DNA from: Eubacteriales Family XIII. Incertae Sedis bacterium
GTDB taxonomy: Bacteria; Bacillota; Clostridia; Peptostreptococcales; Anaerovoracaceae
Length of the DNA stretch: 6,006 nt
Reading direction: 5' to 3'
Assembly: GCA_031263335.1 (NCBI GenBank)
Contig: JAISGB010000063.1
Span: 1 to 6,006, forward strand
Position numbers and translations under genes: made by a program. The notes under the pieces are model-generated. The model did not search any database. It was not told the origin of the DNA and saw only the letters and a list, made by a program, of their open reading frames with translations. Shown piece after piece: positions 4,635 through 6,006 of the stretch. Within the stretch, counting starts at the first letter, position 1, and each line of letters opens with the position of its first letter.

Positions 4635-6006
4635 CTACCCTCTGTCTCTCATCGTCTCGGCGCGCGCCGACACCTTCGCGCGGTTGTCCTCGGCTTTGGC
4701 CAATTTTTCCCGCTCCGCAACGACGATGGCCGCCGGTGCCTTCGAGAGGAAGCCTTCGTTCGACAGCTTGCCGTTGAGCCGCCGTATCTCGTCATCCAAT
4801 CGCGCGGCCTCCTTCGTGAGCCGTTCCCGCTCGGCCCTGTAGTCGATCAGATCGTCCAACGGCACATAGAGTTCCACACCGTCCGCGATGGCGGACGCCG
4901 CCTGTTCCGGAATACGCCCCTCTCCGCCGGAACCGATCACGGCGATGGAGGCCACATTGGCCAGACGCTCGATATGCCCGGACACGGCGGCGACGGCGGC
5001 GGCTTTTCGCGGATCGTCGGTGACGGCCGTCACCGTGAGTCTTCTCGTGGGCGGCGCGTCGGCCTCGGCGCGGATATTCCGGATGCTTCGGATGATCTCC
5101 ATCCCCAGTTCGATCTGCGCGGCGTCCTCCGCGCAGATCGCGCGCAGTTCCGCGTCGTACACGGGCCACCGGTCCGTGATGAGCTTGCCCTCCTTGTTCA
5201 GATAGCCCCATATCTCCTCGGTGATGAAGGGCATGTAGGGATGCAACAGCCGCAACAGATCCGAAAGCACGCCGACGAGCACCCGCCGAACCGTCCGCTT
5301 CTGCGCCTTATCGTCCCCGTAGAGCCGCTCCTTCACCAACTCGATATACCAATCGCAATAGACCTCGCGGATCAGCTCATAGATCTTCTGCAACGCCAAT
5401 GACAGCTCGAATTTCTCCATATTGCGCGTGATCTCCGCCGCCGTCTCGTTGACCTTCGATAGGATCCATCTGTCCTCGGGACGCAGGGACTCCTCCGCGC
5501 CGCTCACGGGCGACCTCCCCTCCCCTGATTCTTCATCCAAGTTCATAATCACAAACCGCGCCGCGTTCCAGAGCTTGTTCGCGAAATTCCGCGCGGACTC
5601 CGTCTTCTCGTCGGAATACCGCATGTCGTTGCCCGGCGAACTGCCGCTGACGAGCATGAACCGCAACGCGTCGGCGCCGTAGGCGTCGATGACGCGAAGC
5701 GGATCCACGCCGTTGTCCAAGCTCTTGCTCATCTTCCTGCCGGCGCTGTCGCGGACGAGTCCGTGGACGAGCACATGGGCAAAGGGACTCTCCCCCATAC
5801 ACTCCAAGCCGGCGACCACCATGCGCACCACCCAAAAAAAGATGATGTCATATCCGGTGACCAAGGTCGATGTCGGATAGAAATAGGAGAGGTCGGGTGT
5901 GTTTTCGGGCCAGCCCAAGGTCGAAAAAGGCCAGAGGGCGGAACTGAACCACGTATCCAAGACATCCTCGTCCCGACGAAACGCGCCGCCCCCGCAGATG
6001 GGGCAA
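4635..6006 (-). CDS. valS: Valine--tRNA ligase, C-terminal half (5' end off window)
   Basis: ValRS charges tRNA-Val with valine in the cytosol. About 456 residues are visible of a family usually near 880, and the frame is open through the right edge (first whole codon at 6005-6003). The visible part starts with a CPICGGG knuckle, the second half of the Cys pair region that precedes DEDVLDTWFSSALWPFSTLG; the first CxxC pair would lie outside. It continues with the Rossmann-fold sequence TGYDIIFFWVVRMV and GRKMSKSLDNGVDP. KMSKS, encoded at 5735-5721, is the ATP-binding class I signature. GNDMRYSDEK and NFANKLWNAARFV follow, then the anticodon-binding helical domain (visible residues about 175-325, including DRWILSKVN and PYMPFITEEIW). 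The protein ends with the charged coiled-coil tRNA-binding arm (about 385-452) typical of ValRS. These features separate it from IleRS and LeuRS. The stop at 4637-4635 lies 6 nt before folC, so it is the first visible gene of the operon; its promoter, and any T-box leader, would be off the window. Confidence 0.97.
   Translation of the reverse strand, partial: CPICGGGAFRRDEDVLDTWFSSALWPFSTLGWPENTPDLSYFYPTSTLVTGYDIIFFWVVRMVVAGLECMGESPFAHVLVHGLVRDSAGRKMSKSLDNGVDPLRVIDAYGADALRFMLVSGSSPGNDMRYSDEKTESARNFANKLWNAARFVIMNLDEESGEGRSPVSGAEESLRPEDRWILSKVNETAAEITRNMEKFELSLALQKIYELIREVYCDWYIELVKERLYGDDKAQKRTVRRVLVGVLSDLLRLLHPYMPFITEEIWGYLNKEGKLITDRWPVYDAELRAICAEDAAQIELGMEIIRSIRNIRAEADAPPTRRLTVTAVTDDPRKAAAVAAVSGHIERLANVASIAVIGSGGEGRIPEQAASAIADGVELYVPLDDLIDYRAERERLTKEAARLDDEIRRLNGKLSNEGFLSKAPAAIVVAEREKLAKAEDNRAKVSARAETMRDRG
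4638..4643 (-). promoter_or_regulatory. Ribosome binding site of folC, inside the valS 3' end
   Basis: AGAGGG on the lower strand forms the last two sense codons of valS (Arg-Gly) and lies 9 nt before the folC ATG (4628-4626). The valS stop (4637-4635) sits between it and the start, an arrangement that favours re-initiation by ribosomes finishing valS. Confidence 0.65.
5018..5035. repeat. 18-nt perfect palindrome within valS
   Basis: CGGTGACGGCCGTCACCG is identical on both strands, centred between 5026 and 5027. In the valS transcript it can fold as a 7-bp stem with a GGCC loop. It encodes part of the LTVTAVTDDP segment, so some of the symmetry may come from the repeated Val-Thr codons. No function can be assigned from the sequence. 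Confidence 0.7.
5111..5140. repeat. 12-bp perfect inverted repeat with 6-nt loop within valS
   Basis: The arms CGATCTGCGCGG (5111-5122) and CCGCGCAGATCG (5129-5140) are exact reverse complements separated by CGTCCT. In the lower-strand valS mRNA this gives a very GC-rich hairpin with the loop AGGACG, inside codons for AICAEDAAQIE, near the end of the anticodon-binding region. There is no T-run after it, so it is not an intrinsic terminator. A role in ribosome pausing or mRNA stability is possible but is inference. Confidence 0.75.

Noticed and set aside
4503..5402. Upper-strand open frame of 299 codons across the valS-folC junction
   Set aside because: It is antisense to two motif-rich genes, and its His/Arg/Pro-rich product is typical of shadow frames in GC-rich DNA.
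1..6006. Search for tRNA or rRNA genes, CRISPR arrays, transposase or phage genes, and riboswitch-like leaders
   Set aside because: Almost the whole window is accounted for by protein genes with intact motifs, and the only gap is 74 bp; I saw no regularly spaced repeats, cloverleaf or mobile-element signature.

Overview
The window looks like ordinary bacterial chromosome with two gene groups that point at each other and meet near 1784-1857. Nothing in it proves the organism. The dense, GC-rich lower-strand operon with GGAGG-type ribosome binding sites, the valS-folC order, the DgkB/YegS-type lipid kinase and the Cys-containing GNAT tail together suggest an uncultured, GC-rich member of the Bacillota (Clostridia-like). 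That placement is inference from family knowledge, not from a marker gene.

Left part, upper strand (2-1783): the 3' two thirds or so of a large MalT/LAL-type LuxR-family transcriptional regulator. The visible 593 residues hold the end of the NTPase-to-helical linker, a long TPR-like helical region and a canonical C-terminal LuxR helix-turn-helix. The N-terminal P-loop NTPase and the true start lie off the left edge. What signal it senses and which genes it controls cannot be read here.

Centre (1784-1857): a 74-bp convergent intergenic gap with no canonical U-tract terminator on either strand. An 18-nt perfect GC-rich palindrome (1849-1866) straddles the stop codon of the lower-strand acetyltransferase.

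Right part, lower strand, transcribed right to left (6006 to 1858): a four-gene cluster, valS (3' part, runs off the right edge), folC, a diacylglycerol kinase-family lipid kinase and a GNAT acetyltransferase. The spacings are 6 nt, 3 nt and a 7-nt overlap, and each downstream gene has a Shine-Dalgarno sequence inside the end of the gene before it, so this is very probably one translationally coupled operon. It links tRNA charging with valine, folate polyglutamylation, lipid phosphorylation and an acetyltransferase of unknown substrate: housekeeping functions rather than one pathway. Its promoter lies beyond the right edge.

I saw no tRNA, rRNA, CRISPR array, insertion sequence, riboswitch or phage gene, and no convincing new biological system. 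The points most worth a second look are two strong inverted repeats inside valS, the palindrome at the convergent junction, the Cys motif at the end of the acetyltransferase, and the lower GC content of the regulator gene compared with the operon.
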